This document shows, one piece after another, positions 1 through 12,329 of a stretch of DNA of 64,000 nt (within the stretch, counting starts at the first letter, position 1; every line of letters starts with the position of its first letter). The stretch covers positions 42,590,233 through 42,654,232 of the forward strand of contig JARWIR010000002.1 of assembly GCA_029959085.1 (NCBI GenBank). Direction: 5' to 3'. The translations under genes were made by a program, and so were the position numbers. Below the pieces are notes generated by a model. The model worked only from the letters and a program-made list of their open reading frames with translations. It searched no databases and was not told the DNA's origin. Source of the stretch: Nemophila menziesii. Its lineage: Eukaryota; Streptophyta; Magnoliopsida; Boraginales; Hydrophyllaceae.

Positions 1-772
1 ATGAGAGTTTGAGGTTTGGAGAAGCTTTAATGGAGTTCGGGTGTATTGGGGAAGAAGGAAGCTTAAGGTTTAATTGTCTTGACCTTCTTTTCTAGGCTTG
101 TCGCAACCTGTGCCGGCATATGCCGCCTATAGGGTCGACTTGCGGGTCGCATTCTTCATCCCTTCTAATCTATCACAAAATATGATACATCACATACCCT
201 ATATGAATAAATCATGTTACCAAAACAAGTTGGGAAATCATTGGGTGTGATTAATTTCACGGTGATAGAGGCATACCCTCTCTCGTGCTCTTGAATATAA
301 ATATGAACTATTGAGGGGAATACTCTTTGAAAAGTAGAAACCTTTATTATTTTGTAAATGAGTGAGTATTGATCTAGTTTAGTATCAATTTTCGGTATTT
401 AGTTGTCAATAATAAAATGTTTTGAGATGATACCATTTTCATTTGGTGGTTAACATTGATATTAGTTAGATTAACTTTGCTCATATTAGGAGAAAAGAAT
501 GTGAAAATTGTAATACCAAATTATAGAACTATATAAGTTTTGTATCGGTTATATATGAGTGGATAAATAATGATTTCACAAGAAAAATAATGGACCTCGA
601 AGAATAAGGATAGCTGATCCATACTTCAAGGATAGTAAAGTCATCACAAATGTGTCAAGTTTGCAATAATGAGATAAGTTATACCACAAAGTGAAAAGTT
701 TAAGGTTGTCAACCAATGGTTACTATATTTGCTTAGAAAATAATTTAAAAGAAAACAAATATGGGAGGTATA
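1..772. other. Left flank of the duplicated block (block A), no gene
   Basis: No gene is visible. The stretch matches 34527-35297 almost base for base. Positions 1-180 read, on the minus strand, like the noncoding stretch just before ORF3 of an Athila-type element: the corresponding place at 34527-34700 lies directly before a minus-strand ORF3 start. The end of the block (764-772) is the left target duplication of the SINE that follows. The window boundary cuts the block, so its true left end is unknown. Confidence 0.6.
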
Positions 773-1080
773 TGGTTCGAATCCTGAAGGTGGAAGAAAG
801 TTAAGAAGGTTGTTGGCCAGGGCTCTATTGTCTCATACATGAGGTCCAAGGTTCGAATCCCGAAGGTGGAAGAAAGTTAAGAAGGTTGTTGGCCAGGGCT
901 CTATTTCTCATCCATGAGGTCCAATGTTTGAAACCCTCCCAGAACACCTAGTTCTGACTTGCATGGGGGCATGGTTGGGGAGGCAGTCATATCCCCCGTG
1001 GGATTAGTCGGGTGTAAGCTCGGAACCCACGTATCAAAAAAGAAAACAAAAAAATAAAAAAATAAAAAAATAAAAATGTT
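773..1080 (+). mobile_element. tRNA-derived SINE, copy 1, with a tandemly repeated head
   Basis: A short retroposon. A pol III B-box-like motif, GGTTCGAATCC, occurs at 774 and 850, and a decayed version at about 925, so the tRNA-related head of about 76 bp is present three times. The 3' part ends in an A-rich tail with A(n)T interruptions (about 1036-1080). A 9-bp direct repeat, GGAGGTATA, flanks the unit at 764-772 and 1081-1089 and is the likely target-site duplication. It contains no ORF and would depend on LINE machinery. This is the only one of the three copies in the window with target duplications on both sides, so the insertion site is probably the original one. The family name is not assigned. 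Confidence 0.65.
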
Positions 1081-1089
1081 GGAGGTATA

Positions 1090-4000
1090 CGTAACGATTA
1101 GTTGAATAAAAATAACACCATAATGGTAACTAACATAATAACTTTTGTATTTATTATAGAGATGCATAAACGATTAATAGGCTTAACTAAAAATGTTTTG
1201 AAAATATGTGTATGACAAACATGCCATATAAGAGTGAAGGTTTAGTGACAATATTAGAGAAGAGTAAGTGAACTAATAAAGAAAAATTAGAGGAATAATT
1301 ATTGAAAGTAGAGACTAACGTAATGCATGCAAAGATCGAAGTAGTTTGTATTGCTAAATAGGTCGTGTAATCTAAATTTGAGCGTTGTCTAGAAAATAAA
1401 ACATCACCATATTTTGTTATTAAATTTCCACTTACTATATATACTTAGATGAAACTTTTCAATTTAACATACTTATATTATTTATTATATAGAGGATTAT
1501 TTTTTGATCTACTAATAATGTGTCTTATATGAACATGTTTGATATTAGGTGTTTGCTAAAATATTGAATCCCCTACGAATAGTAGTATATTTATTTTAAA
1601 TATTCAAATTATATTATGAATACATAAAAATAAAATCATAATACATATGAGGTATCACATCAAGACCTTTATTTCTTTCGTTTCTTTTGCTTTGTTTTTA
1701 TACATGAGGAGGTTAAATGGATGATAATTTGGATTTTCAAGTAAAGATCAACAAAATTTGCACCTCGACCACCATAAAAATCAAAATGACTAGCAATTTC
1801 TCTTTTTCGATGGTATTAAATTTTTTTTACCACCTTTATCCACTTTGATGACCACAAAAAGATTCTAATTTGCTGGACTTTAAAATAAATCAAAACTCTA
1901 ATCCAATAGAAAATTTGAATTCCATTTACATGTCTAGATTCTGAAACCCAACATCACTACTAGAATGACTAGCTCTAGCAGTTTTTAGTATTGGTATATA
2001 AAACTCGATATAGTAAAAAATATGACTGATCAAAATTGAAGTAAAATAATAGAAAACATAAAGATAAAGAGTAGCTAACACGTATTTTAAAGATACATAT
2101 CGGTAGTTCTTTTGTAATGAGTAAAGTGATATACCATTGACATACATATTTGATAATTGTATCGAATAACGTTTAGTGGGTTAATATATTTAAGTATTAA
2201 ATACATGTAAACCTTTGACATGAGATCATCTTTCGAGTTGCATGTGTACTTTTTGTGCTTACACACTACAGTACTAGTTTTATAAATTACTACTCAAACA
2301 AATATTGAATATATCAAAGTATTCTTTTATCAATGCGTGAGTCAAGATAATTTTTGTAACATTTTGCTAAATATTTTGAGCACTACGAAGTTGTATGACT
2401 ATAACATATGCATTAAATACTCTACCAATGTGATATAACTAATGAAAAAATAAGTATATTAGGTCATTCATCAATCGGTGGTAATCAACACATAACATAA
2501 TTTATTATCTAATTATATTTGACATTATTACAATATTTTATGATAATATGGAGTTATAATGATAGAGGAAGTACATGTGTTATTCTTTACCATGTTTTTC
2601 GTTAAGAGTAACTTAAAATTATATGGTTATTAGATTCCAATTTTATTAGTAATAATTGCTAGCCAGTTAAATCAATGATAACTACCAAAAACAAAGAGTA
2701 ATTATGTTATATACCACAAAAGATGAAAAAAATTTATGTTGTAAAAAATATTTTAATCGATGGAGTCCTCTAAATATAAGATTGAGGAGCCAAATTACAT
2801 GTATCAATATAATTACTAGGAAAATATATTTCATTATGAAATGTTCCTTATTTTCATGATCCTAATTGATAGGCCTACAAATATCTTAATCCCTGGACCA
2901 CAATACACTTAGACAATAATTGCACCTCACCTACCATTAATAAGCTTGATTCGTTATTCAGGGTTAGGACATTCCATGAGCGAAAGTGTAGAAAAAACTT
3001 GTGACTTGGTAAAAAAGGACCCACACGTCTCTAACTCAATAGAAAGGATTACTGGACTAAATATTTTTTATGGTCTCATTGTTTTTTGTTAGCATCAATC
3101 ATGCAATCAACCCTGCATAAACAATTTCTGCTCAATACCATTAAATAGTTAAATAAGGGGATTTATTGTAATTAAATGATAATTAGTGTATAGAGAAATG
3201 TTCTCTTTAATAAATTTGAAAGTTCTATGATTTAAGATTAATAGAGTTTGATTTTCAAACATGAAGGCCAGTATTATTAATTAGGAAACCAACTAAAATA
3301 ATTAAAGAGAGAGAAATAACATGTATGAAAAGCTCATCATTACGATTAAAAAGCCCTTATCGTTTATTCTTACGAGAAGTTTTTTGAGAAGTATCAAGCA
3401 ACTTTAAAGTACTTTGAGCTTAACTAATGCTATAATTGCATCATCTTGGGGTTCAATGTCTCCTGCCCTTCAAATGCGATATAAATCTTGCATAAATTAA
3501 TCATCATCTAAAGAAAATGTATTGGTAAACGTGTAAGGCTATAAGATAACATATATTTAAGAAAATGTTCAAGTCCGAAAAAAGCACAAAATTTATGATA
3601 GACACATATTCTTAATTTGATTGATATTATGAGTTAAGTTTATAATTTACATGAAGTGTGATCATGATGAGTTACTCAATTTTCTATTCCTCTTTGTGAA
3701 TCAAAATTTATTGGACAATATTATAGGGGCATATGGATTGGTAAGTTTAGTTTAAATAAATGTCCACTTGCACCTAAGAAACCTTGGTGAAATCCTAATT
3801 AAATAGAGAGAATAATGTTGATCATAATGATGTTGGATGCTTGTTTTGTAAGAATAAGGATTTGAAATAGACCAATTAAATATACTATCATAAATAATAT
3901 AGTTATTTAGGTTAAATCCGTGGATATCTATTTTATTTACTACATATAAAGTAATAGTAGAATATAAAAAATATAAACATATCTTATAGTTTTCTTACCT

Positions 4001-7000
4001 TAGTTTTTTGTGAGAGGTACATAATATATTTTTATATACAAAATAACACTTAAATTTTAGTAATTAGAAAAATGGTGTTCGAACTTAGGAGTGGCGACTG
4101 AGTTGAGAGAGGGGGAGAGGGAGAGAGAGAGAGAGGGAGAAACTTTGGACATAAACTATTTAGATTCTATGAATAAAATTAATTACATATATAAGTAATT
4201 TCAGGTCTTTTTTTGGGATCGAAAATGGACTTGATAATATAATTAAAAAAAGAACATTTGATAGTAAATTTTGACCGATCATTCGGGTGATGAGTTGGAT
4301 AGTTAATTAAATTTTATTTTTAAGTATACATTGGTTGAATTTGTATGTTTTATAATTCTTGCCAGCCTTATATTGAAAAGAAGGAAATAAATTTTAACCT
4401 TTCTTACTAATTGTATAAATATGAAAAAAAATTATTTCTTTATTAATTTTAAATTTAGTGTACTACAATAGTTGCTCCTTATATGAGTATTTCAAATGAA
4501 TAATTAATGAAAATAAATTTTTCGCTAGTCTATCACATGGAATAAGTTACATAGTACAACAAGTCAAAGGTAGATCATGAGGCTAGAAATATCTCAAGAA
4601 TCATTACAAAAATTTTGAGATAGAATCCATTTTAATTTACTTAATTTATTAAAGTTAGGCATACTTTCCTAATAACAAATGGATAATTTTTTTTATCGCA
4701 TATGCTGTGAAAACAATATATTATACATAGGATAATGTAATGCCCATGCAAGTTTCTAGAAAACTTTAGAGTGCATATTCCTTATTTCATAATTTTGATT
4801 TCTTTATTTTAACAACTCGTAATTCTTTTTCTTATTCCGAAGTTAACAAATATAAATATATCCTTTCACTGATTATTTACACGACTCATATTCACTTTTC
4901 TTCTTAGCTTTTCAATTCTGTCCAACCCTTAGTAAAACCAAACACTTATTCTAAAATAGTATTAGATAATTTTCATAATAAGTAAAAATTTCTTAACAAA
5001 TGATTTAAATAATTTTCTTTTATAGTAGAGATAAAATAATTGTTATCAAAGAATAGAGGAAGCAATCTACATCTAATTCTATTGATAAAGACAACAAAAC
5101 AATTAAAGTCTATTAGGGTCAATTATTAATCACTTAGGAAAACTAAAAACTGATGTATAACATGGGTGTATTTAGATTCCAACGGAGATTTTTTATTTTC
5201 TTGTTTAGAAACAATAAATATTAATTAAGCTTAATATATGACATTATTGATCTTCTGGTAGTAAACTTTATTAACAACAAACTCCATTATTAGGTACATT
5301 CTTACTATAAGGTTCAATGATGAGGAGAAGAAGTCCAGAAGACAACAGAAACCCCATGTCAAAGCAAAATTTGAGCTTAAAACCACTTTGACAAGTGTAG
5401 CGTTTGGTAGATAAATCTTTGCGCCTTAGTGTTTTAGCGACTAAAACATTTAAGTTAGAGATATGGACATGATTTCTTTTGAATTAGAGAGATTCTAAAG
5501 TCATAGTGCGGAGCTAAGATGTAATTTTTTTTTCAATTGCTTCCACCGTTGTTCGGAACAAATTTTTGGTAGTAAAACAGGATGAGTCACTTCTAAACCT
5601 AATCAAATTCATTATACAAACGCTCAAAAGGAAGGAGAACGCTCAAGACAGAAGGAAGAGGAGAAAACAAGGTTGTGTTTACGAACCCATCGGTTCTAAT
5701 TAAACCATTTACCGATTGCCTTTGATATTAAGATTAACTTAGCTTTACTTTGTCTTTTTAAACATTTTTTTTGATCGGTACTTTGTCTTTTAAACATTAT
5801 TATGTCTCTAGTTTTAATTAGTATTTTTTAAAATTCGTTTTTATCCTTCATTTATGAACTGAACCCTTATTGCTTGATGATGATACTGTATGAATTTTAG
5901 CTTATATTTTTTATTGAGTTATTGCATTTGAGATATTTATTATATTTAATTATGTTTTGTTTAATTTATTATCTAATTATCTTATTTGTTTGATTTAATT
6001 ACTACATGTGCTCTGGCCAAGTAGTGGGTAGCAATTTTTATTAAAGTAACACCTAGATGGAGGTTCAATTACAGGCCTAGTATATAAGCGCCTAGTGTGA
6101 GGCATTGAACTGAATGATTTTGTCTATTAAGTAGTCAAAGGGTTAGGAATATAACTCATCGGATAGCCAGCTAGTGTGTAAGGTTGAGCTCTATGTTGAC
6201 ACGAATGGGGAGATAGAATATGGGCTGATGTGAATACACCCACTCCCCTTTATCAATAACAAGATAAATTAGCCGTATAAACTATTTCTAGCAACTCCTC
6301 AAGTAACCATCTCCCATTAGTTTATCCTTTTCAATTTATTTACTTGTTAATATTTAATCGTATTTTAATTATTATTACTTTTACTTTCTTAGTTGGTAAA
6401 CATTGAAAACCAAATAAAGACTTACCTATTTGAACTATTAACTGATTTGTTATTTGGATCACAAGCTTCACGCAGTTGTACAAGTTTTAACACCATTAGT
6501 CTCACAGATAATCTCTCTATTAAATACGATAACCCTACTTATCATTTTACTTGCCTTTGATCTGCTGAGCGTAACCCCAATTACATTAGTGTTTTATTAT
6601 TTATCACACACTTGGGACATAGTCCCCCTCATCTTTTCTATAACCACTAAATTCTTATCATTTTGTAATTCAATTATATTGGTGGATCTTTTGTAATCTG
6701 TTTACAAGTGTTTGATTAATTTTTATTTATTTTGCATTAAGAAAAAATAACAATCCAAAAGCTAAGGGGTGTTATTTTATTTGGTAATATTTCGAAAAAA
6801 TTTATATTTCATTCACTAATTATTTTCAGAAAAGACTTTATTAATGAAAGTTTTAACTTCTTAATGGCAGTTATGATATGCAACGAATTTTCTTATATGT
6901 TTGTTTTTCGTATTTTCCTTTAAATTTTAATTAAATTTCTTCAATTATTTTTCAATTTTAATTTATTTAACTCCTTTTTTTTACGAAAAATATTGTAGTT

Positions 7001-7931
7001 TAATTATTGTTAATACTGATTATGAGTCAATGAGTCAATTTCACCATGTATAGACTATAATAGCTTTTAATGATAGAAATTCGTTGTGTTTTTGATACAT
7101 TTATAAAATTTATTTAGTATAACTTTGCATCTCATGTTTTTTTATTATAAACAATTAACATAATTTTAATTTTTCATTTCTTTTTATCTTAAACTAGCTT
7201 CCTTGAGGAAAGGTGGTAAATAGAACTAAATATTCTTACAGCATGTCAAGACAAATATATTTCATGTACATTAAAAGTTAAAGCATACCCTTAATATTCA
7301 TATCTTTATTAGTGTGTATGTATTGAATAAAAATTGTTAATATATGAATTATTTTACTAAATATATCTAATTAAATTTTTTTACTGAAAGTAAAATAATA
7401 AAATAGTGTGTAGTATTACAAAAAAAGATATACATGTATTTTTCTATTACATTGGAGAGTCGTTTAACAATGAATTATATTATATTACAGTGGATCACAT
7501 TAGAGAGTTAATTTGACTTATAAGACTCAAGAGAACTATAGTGTATTATAGAATTCTCCTAACAATTACTATAAAAACTATTGACCTTCATCCACATCAG
7601 TGGATACATCCCATCTCTTGTATTTGTGGTTTTATATAACAATGGTTGCGCTTTTTCTTATGATGTATGGAAAGAAAAGCAACTTACATCTAATTTGTTG
7701 TGCCTCGTCCTTGGGCATGCATTAGACAAAAAAAAATAATAACTATACATAGGAGCCACACCATTATAGCTAATAAAGTTCAATTGAAGAGCCTATCTTT
7801 AGAAACTGAAGAACAATGTTTCCAACTGCATTTTTGAATATTAGGTTTGTTGCATTAGGGTAACAATGTATTAAATAGTGACGAGCTAAATGTATTTTAT
7901 TAAAAGATGAATATCAAAATAATACTCTTAC
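1090..7931. other. AT-rich noncoding stretch of block copy 1
   Basis: I see no supportable gene on either strand. The few short open frames are low-complexity and are not conserved in frame with copy 2. The part at about 5280-6720 (purine-rich run, then short repeated direct motifs) loosely resembles an eroded LTR, but no ends, primer site or partner LTR could be found, so it is not annotated as one. Confidence 0.6.
4104..4140 (+). repeat. GA-rich microsatellite
   Basis: A run of GA and G-rich dinucleotides. The corresponding tract in copy 2 (about 23207-23238) is shorter and reads differently, so the repeat changed length after the duplication. Confidence 0.75.
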
Positions 7932-8023
7932 TTTCTGTGGAGGTGGTTCTTGAGAATGAGGTTGTTGGTTAGCATTGATGTTGAGCATTGTAGCAGGTGG
8001 GACAGAATACTCGGGCTCCGATC
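7932..8023 (-). other. Candidate downstream exon of the HD-ZIP gene, copy 1
   Basis: On the minus strand a 92-nt stretch is bounded by an AG (8024-8025) and a good GT donor (GTAAGA, 7930-7931 onward). One frame reads as a Pro/Gln/Asn-rich peptide containing EPEYSVPPATM and QEPPPQK. It is open here, but copy 2 carries two stops in the same frame (near 27072 and 27032). The phase does not fit directly onto the preceding exon's phase-0 end, and no leucine zipper is encoded, so either an intermediate exon is missing or this is not part of the gene. Confidence 0.3.
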
Positions 8024-8027
8024 CTTA

Positions 8028-8480
8028 GAATTTGAAATAAGACCAATATTACTGTCATACTCAATTAAATAATAACACCATTTACCAATCCAAAATCATG
8101 AAAAAACTAATAATGTTCAATCTAATAACCAATATGAAATATGTCAATGGAAGTCAATAATTCTGAATATATTCACTAAGAGTTTGTACATAATAATTGC
8201 ACTCTCCTAAAATTCCTCAAAGTAAGGTACCCAACACAACATACTCCACCCTCACGCAATAAAATTTTCTACATTCATCTACTATTATTTTTGTAATTAT
8301 ATTTATAAAGATGTAAATGCACTAGATCTCATACCCCCTTAAAGTTTAGAGACTAATGCCACTATCCCTCTCTCCTACCCTTAGTTAATTTTTCTTCTAG
8401 GTTAAGTATGCATATGGTTATTTGATATACCAGTGGAAGTATCTCTCACTACATGTATAACTTCCTTCTATCCTTCCTAT
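8028..8480. repeat. Internally duplicated intron module, left unit
   Basis: About 440 bp resembling 9955-10410 in the same orientation, at clearly lower identity than the large block copies. Shared landmarks include CCAATCCAAAATCATGA, AAGATGTAAATGCAC and GGAAGTATCTCTCACTAC. The pair is present in copy 2 as well (about 27118-27560 and 29058-29530), so it predates the large duplication. It may be an old nonautonomous element. No terminal repeats were found. Confidence 0.7.
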
Positions 8481-8836
8481 ACAACCTGCAACTAGGCATA
8501 GAATATAAATTATCACCCTACACTTTTCTAAGTTACCCCATGCAACCAATATCTCCTTGATGGCATGTCAAAATAAGACTTTATTATCTTGTGGATAATG
8601 GTCTGTTTCATGTAAAATAGATAGAATTTTGTTGGCAAGTTTCCAATGCTACACTTTTTAAAACCTAAATGTCATTTTGGTTGAAAACAGATTATCATAT
8701 GCGAAAAAACATCAAAAATACTTATGAAAGGTTAGAAGCAACAAGTTGATAAACTAAAAATAACAAATTATTAAATAAGGTATTGATTGTTTTCTAGGAG
8801 TATGGAGGAAAGAATTTAGTTTATGATATATTTTAC

Positions 8837-9517
8837 CTTCATTTGATTACGTCTATTTTGAAACCAATACTTAATTTGTAGAGGATGTAATCCTAACTTA
8901 TAACTCATCTCTTTCCGCTTCTTGTCATCAGGAAATGGACAATCTATGTAAACACTACACATTATGATTAATAACAATAAATTAACTAAAACAAATACGA
9001 TAATCAAATAGTTTTAAATAATGAGAAATATTTTAAAATTTGTTTTTTCTGTAATTTGAGTTATACGCCTAGGTAAATTTATTTATTGAGACGTACTCTT
9101 TCATTTCTTGAATTTGTCGTTCTGTGTGACGATGGTAACGCCCGTTTTGTTGATGAATTTGCCCATGTGTCGAATTTGAATTTGACTACATTGAAAATAA
9201 CAATAATTAAATAAGTTTAATAGATAATGCTCATAGAAAAATAAATTATTTACTAATTTCACTCTCAAGATAAAATTTGTTATATAGATAATCTCTTTGA
9301 TAGAAAATTTCTATTTCATAAAAGTAAACAAAGAAGATACCTATATATAAGATCTATCTATTAAAAATGAAAATGATTTTACCTGTCCAGGCATTACTTC
9401 CATAGAGGATGATGCCAAAGAGTAATTGTTCGAGTAATTCATGTCATTGTCAGACCCTAACATAGTTGCTGTCTCCTTTGGCTCAATATCACTATCATCT
9501 AAATTCTTATCTCCCAT
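8837..9517 (-). CDS. HD-ZIP class IV homeodomain protein gene, copy 1 (three coding exons)
   Basis: Encodes the N-terminal part of a plant HD-ZIP IV (GL2/PDF2/ATML1-type) transcription factor, a nuclear DNA-binding protein. The exons are 9520-9383 (ATG at 9517; 45 codons, acidic/Asn/Ser-rich, beginning [10 protein letters not shown]), 9185-9097 and 8954-8837. All junctions are canonical: AG before 9520, CAG|GT at 9383, TAG| before 9185, GA|GTACGT at 9097, TAG| before 8954, AAG|GTAAAA at 8837; phases agree. Across the second and third exons runs a homeodomain with [13 protein letters not shown] at its start and the helix-3 signature [12 protein letters not shown]. The class IV hallmarks RYHRHT and CP(F)PDD are clear. 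No dimerisation zipper or START domain was found downstream, so the locus is truncated, the later exons lie unrecognised, or it ends at a stop 21 nt past the last donor. The start was chosen because it follows the exon's acceptor by three bases. Confidence 0.75.
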
Positions 9518-9539
9518 TATCTGAAATTTAAGGAAACAA

Positions 9540-9860
9540 AAATATCACTTATTTTGCAAAATATAGTGCAATTTAGTATTATATAGAGATATATAGCGCA
9601 ATTAACATGAGAAAGTCAATAATTTAGTGATTTATAGTACAATTCTTGCATAACAAAGAGACATATAGTTTGAACGTATAATGAATATTATAGGGACTTA
9701 CAGTGAGTTTATTCTGTATGGTATAGGAACATATGGTGCAATTATTTTGAAATCTAAATTATTTTGCATAATATAGAGACTTATACTGTAAATTTAGCAT
9801 AAAATAGAAACATATAGTGCAAATATATTATGTACTATAGGTACATAAAATTTACAAATA
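9540..9860. repeat. Degenerate tandem repeat, period about 45 bp
   Basis: Imperfect repeats of a unit resembling TTGCATAATATAGAGAC followed by TTATAGTGCAATT, in the first large intron of the HD-ZIP gene directly upstream of its first coding exon. The same array is at 28620-28930 in copy 2. A similar, more decayed run is at 59150-59340. Confidence 0.55.
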
Positions 9861-9954
9861 ATTGATAATGTGTGATATTATAACACATTTTCTTTTTCAT
9901 GCTGGCTACTCCTACCTCCAAGTTTAGGACTGATATACCCACCCATCAACTAAA

Positions 9955-10410
9955 TGAATTTGATATAAAGCCAATATAACTGTCCTACCCAATTATATAC
10001 TAACACCATTAACCAATCCAAAATCATGACAAAACTAATAATCCTCAACCCAATAACCCAGCATAAAATATGTTAATGGAAGTCAACAATTCAGAATATA
10101 TTCACAAAGAGTTTGACCATCTTGGAACACACATAATATTTGCACTCTCATAGAATTCCACAAAATAAGGTACCAACAGAACATACACCACTCTCCCAAA
10201 ACAATTAATTATAAATTCATCGATATTTAATTGTTTAATTAAATTTGTAAAGATGTAAATGCACCAGATCTCATACCCTCTTATAGATTAGAAACTAGTT
10301 CCGATATCCCCTCTCCTACCCCTAGTTTATTTTCCTTCTAGGTTAAGTATGAATATGTTTATTTGATATACTAAAGGAAGTATCTCTCACTACCCTCTTA
10401 AAATTTTTAT
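9955..10410. repeat. Internally duplicated intron module, right unit
   Basis: Partner of 8028-8480, same orientation. In this copy the right end is shortened: about 57 bp present in copy 2 after the shared CTCTCACTAC motif (about 29505-29560) are missing near 10395. Confidence 0.7.
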
Positions 10411-12075
10411 TAGAATTAATTATGCTATAAATCTCTATAGTATTACGAAAATTGCAATATCAATCATTATATTAAGCAAAAAAGTACACCATGTCTTTCT
10501 TTTTAATTAATTACACTATATCTCCTTATATAATGAAAATTAACTATATTTTAGTATAGAAACAAATACATACTAATAGATTAAATATAACAATCGGGCT
10601 TATAAAAATTATTATATATTTTAAACAATGTCAAAATCTACTTTTTTAATGTTTGAAGTTATAGCCCTAACTATCAGGTTGTGGGACTTAAGACTCAAAC
10701 CAACCTGGTCTCCAATATATTTAATTCATTAGTGCCTTTAAAATCTTCATCTTCATAATTTTTTATTGACAATCTATATCATAGGTTACATATAATATTC
10801 CCTCAACTTGATAATATTTATCTAAAAAATAATAAGGTCGATTAAGACTCTTTTTTGTTACAACTAATTATACTCAAACGAGACGTGAGCTAAGTAGCAT
10901 GATTGCTGCCCAAAAAGGAAAAAATATTCTATGACATTTTATATTATATAATATTTTTGTATAGCCATATTATAAAAGAAAATTGAATACAAAAGAAACA
11001 ATTATTTGATCATATAAAAATTCAAAAATAAATTATACATTTAAAAAATTTTGTTTTTAACAACTGATAATTAGATTAAAATAAACTATAATTACCAATC
11101 TTAGCTAGAACAATATTTTACCAATAAAAAATTTATTGTTATCTCGATAGCATGCAAAGATCTGAAAAATTTAATATTTGTTTTTTTGTCCTTATGTTTT
11201 TTTAAGTGACAAATACACTAAAGGAACAAATATGTACATGTATATATGTTATATATTAAAATTTTAATTTTTTTCTTCCAGAAGGGTTAATTTGATGGTA
11301 TTTGAATAAAATAAAGTATAAATAAGAAATTTTTAAATAATACCACTTGTTCGAAAAAATATAATTTTTTTCACCAACTATAGCCTATTTTCACAAATAG
11401 ATCTCAATTTTCTACAACTATACTAACAATCATTGACATAAATATTTTTTCCAGGTTAGTCCTTTTTGTTTAATCTATCAGATTTTGGTTTTTCATTGTC
11501 AATATATTAGAGGATCAAATCGTTAAAAACGGATAGTTCAGGGACAGGTTTGAAAAATTTGTAAATATTGTGGCATATGTGTGTAACAAATATACCCATT
11601 GTCAAACTAACTGAACGGTAAAAAATAAATAGAATTTATGTCAGGACTAAAACCAATACAAAATTTAAAATTAGTTAGGTAATTTTAAATGTTCAAGAAC
11701 CATTTAATCCAATCTGTGTTTTTTTCATCGAATATATATCTTTTCTACCATCAAAACACATAATCATTATAAGTACAACCGAATTATGCATAAATATTAT
11801 TATATAGCCTTTTAAATTTACTAATTCAACAACAAAAAATTAAGCTAAGGAAGATACACCAAAATAACCTATTAGATATTGTCCAAAAAAAGCTGTTAAT
11901 TTTAACACAACATCAAATCATAATGTTAATTTAAAATAAAAAAGTAGATAAAATCAATAGAAAAGGTGTATAATTTTTTTCACTGGATAAATAAAATTGA
12001 AAAAAATATCAATTTACAGACTATTATAGAGATAATTATTATTAAGAAAAATCAAACTTATCGACGAATCTTTAC

Positions 12076-12300
12076 CTGAAATGTTAGGGTCATCGATCTG
12101 GTACAAGCAAAAAGAGAATCGTAATTGGTCTTGAGTGCATAGGGTTGACTCATACTAGTTTACAAGACATCTAATGATGAAAGAAGAAGATTTCGTAGTG
12201 TAAAAAAAGTGAAAATGAGATCTCTGAAAATGTATTGTGAGAATACATGGAGAAGAGTTAACGAAGAAACTTAACCGAAGTAGGGTTTTGTGGAGAAGAT
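12076..12300 (-). other. Putative 5' leader exon of the HD-ZIP gene, copy 1
   Basis: On the minus strand, a CT-rich transcript-like leader lies downstream of a TATA box (12318-12326) and ends at a consensus donor, CAG|GTAAAG, at 12076. Joining it to the acceptor before 9520 places the gene's ATG three bases into the next exon. A short frame from an ATG at about 12152 also runs in phase through the junction, so a longer N-terminus is possible, but I take this exon as mainly untranslated. The intron would be about 2.56 kb. Both splice sites of this intron are destroyed in copy 2. Confidence 0.5.
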
Positions 12301-12317
12301 AGAAGATTAAGTATCCC

Positions 12318-12326
12318 CTATATATG
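12318..12326 (-). promoter_or_regulatory. TATA box, HD-ZIP gene copy 1
   Basis: The minus strand reads CATATATAGGGG here, about 30 bp upstream of the CT-rich putative leader. Copy 2 carries a changed version, CATAAATAGGGG (about 31462-31470). Confidence 0.45.
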
Positions 12327-12329
12327 TTT

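Noticed and set aside
774..860. tRNA gene suggested by GGTTCGAATCC motifs
   Set aside because: No cloverleaf or anticodon arm could be built. The motifs repeat with a 76-bp period and lie in a SINE with an A-rich tail.
6454..6696. 80-codon hydrophobic open frame
   Set aside because: Begins at a non-ATG codon, is not conserved in copy 2 with an intact frame, and is T-rich by composition.
5280..6720. Degenerate LTR in block copy 1 (and about 24400-25800 in copy 2)
   Set aside because: The style is LTR-like, but no terminal dinucleotides, primer site or second LTR were found, and the two copies are explained by the block duplication.
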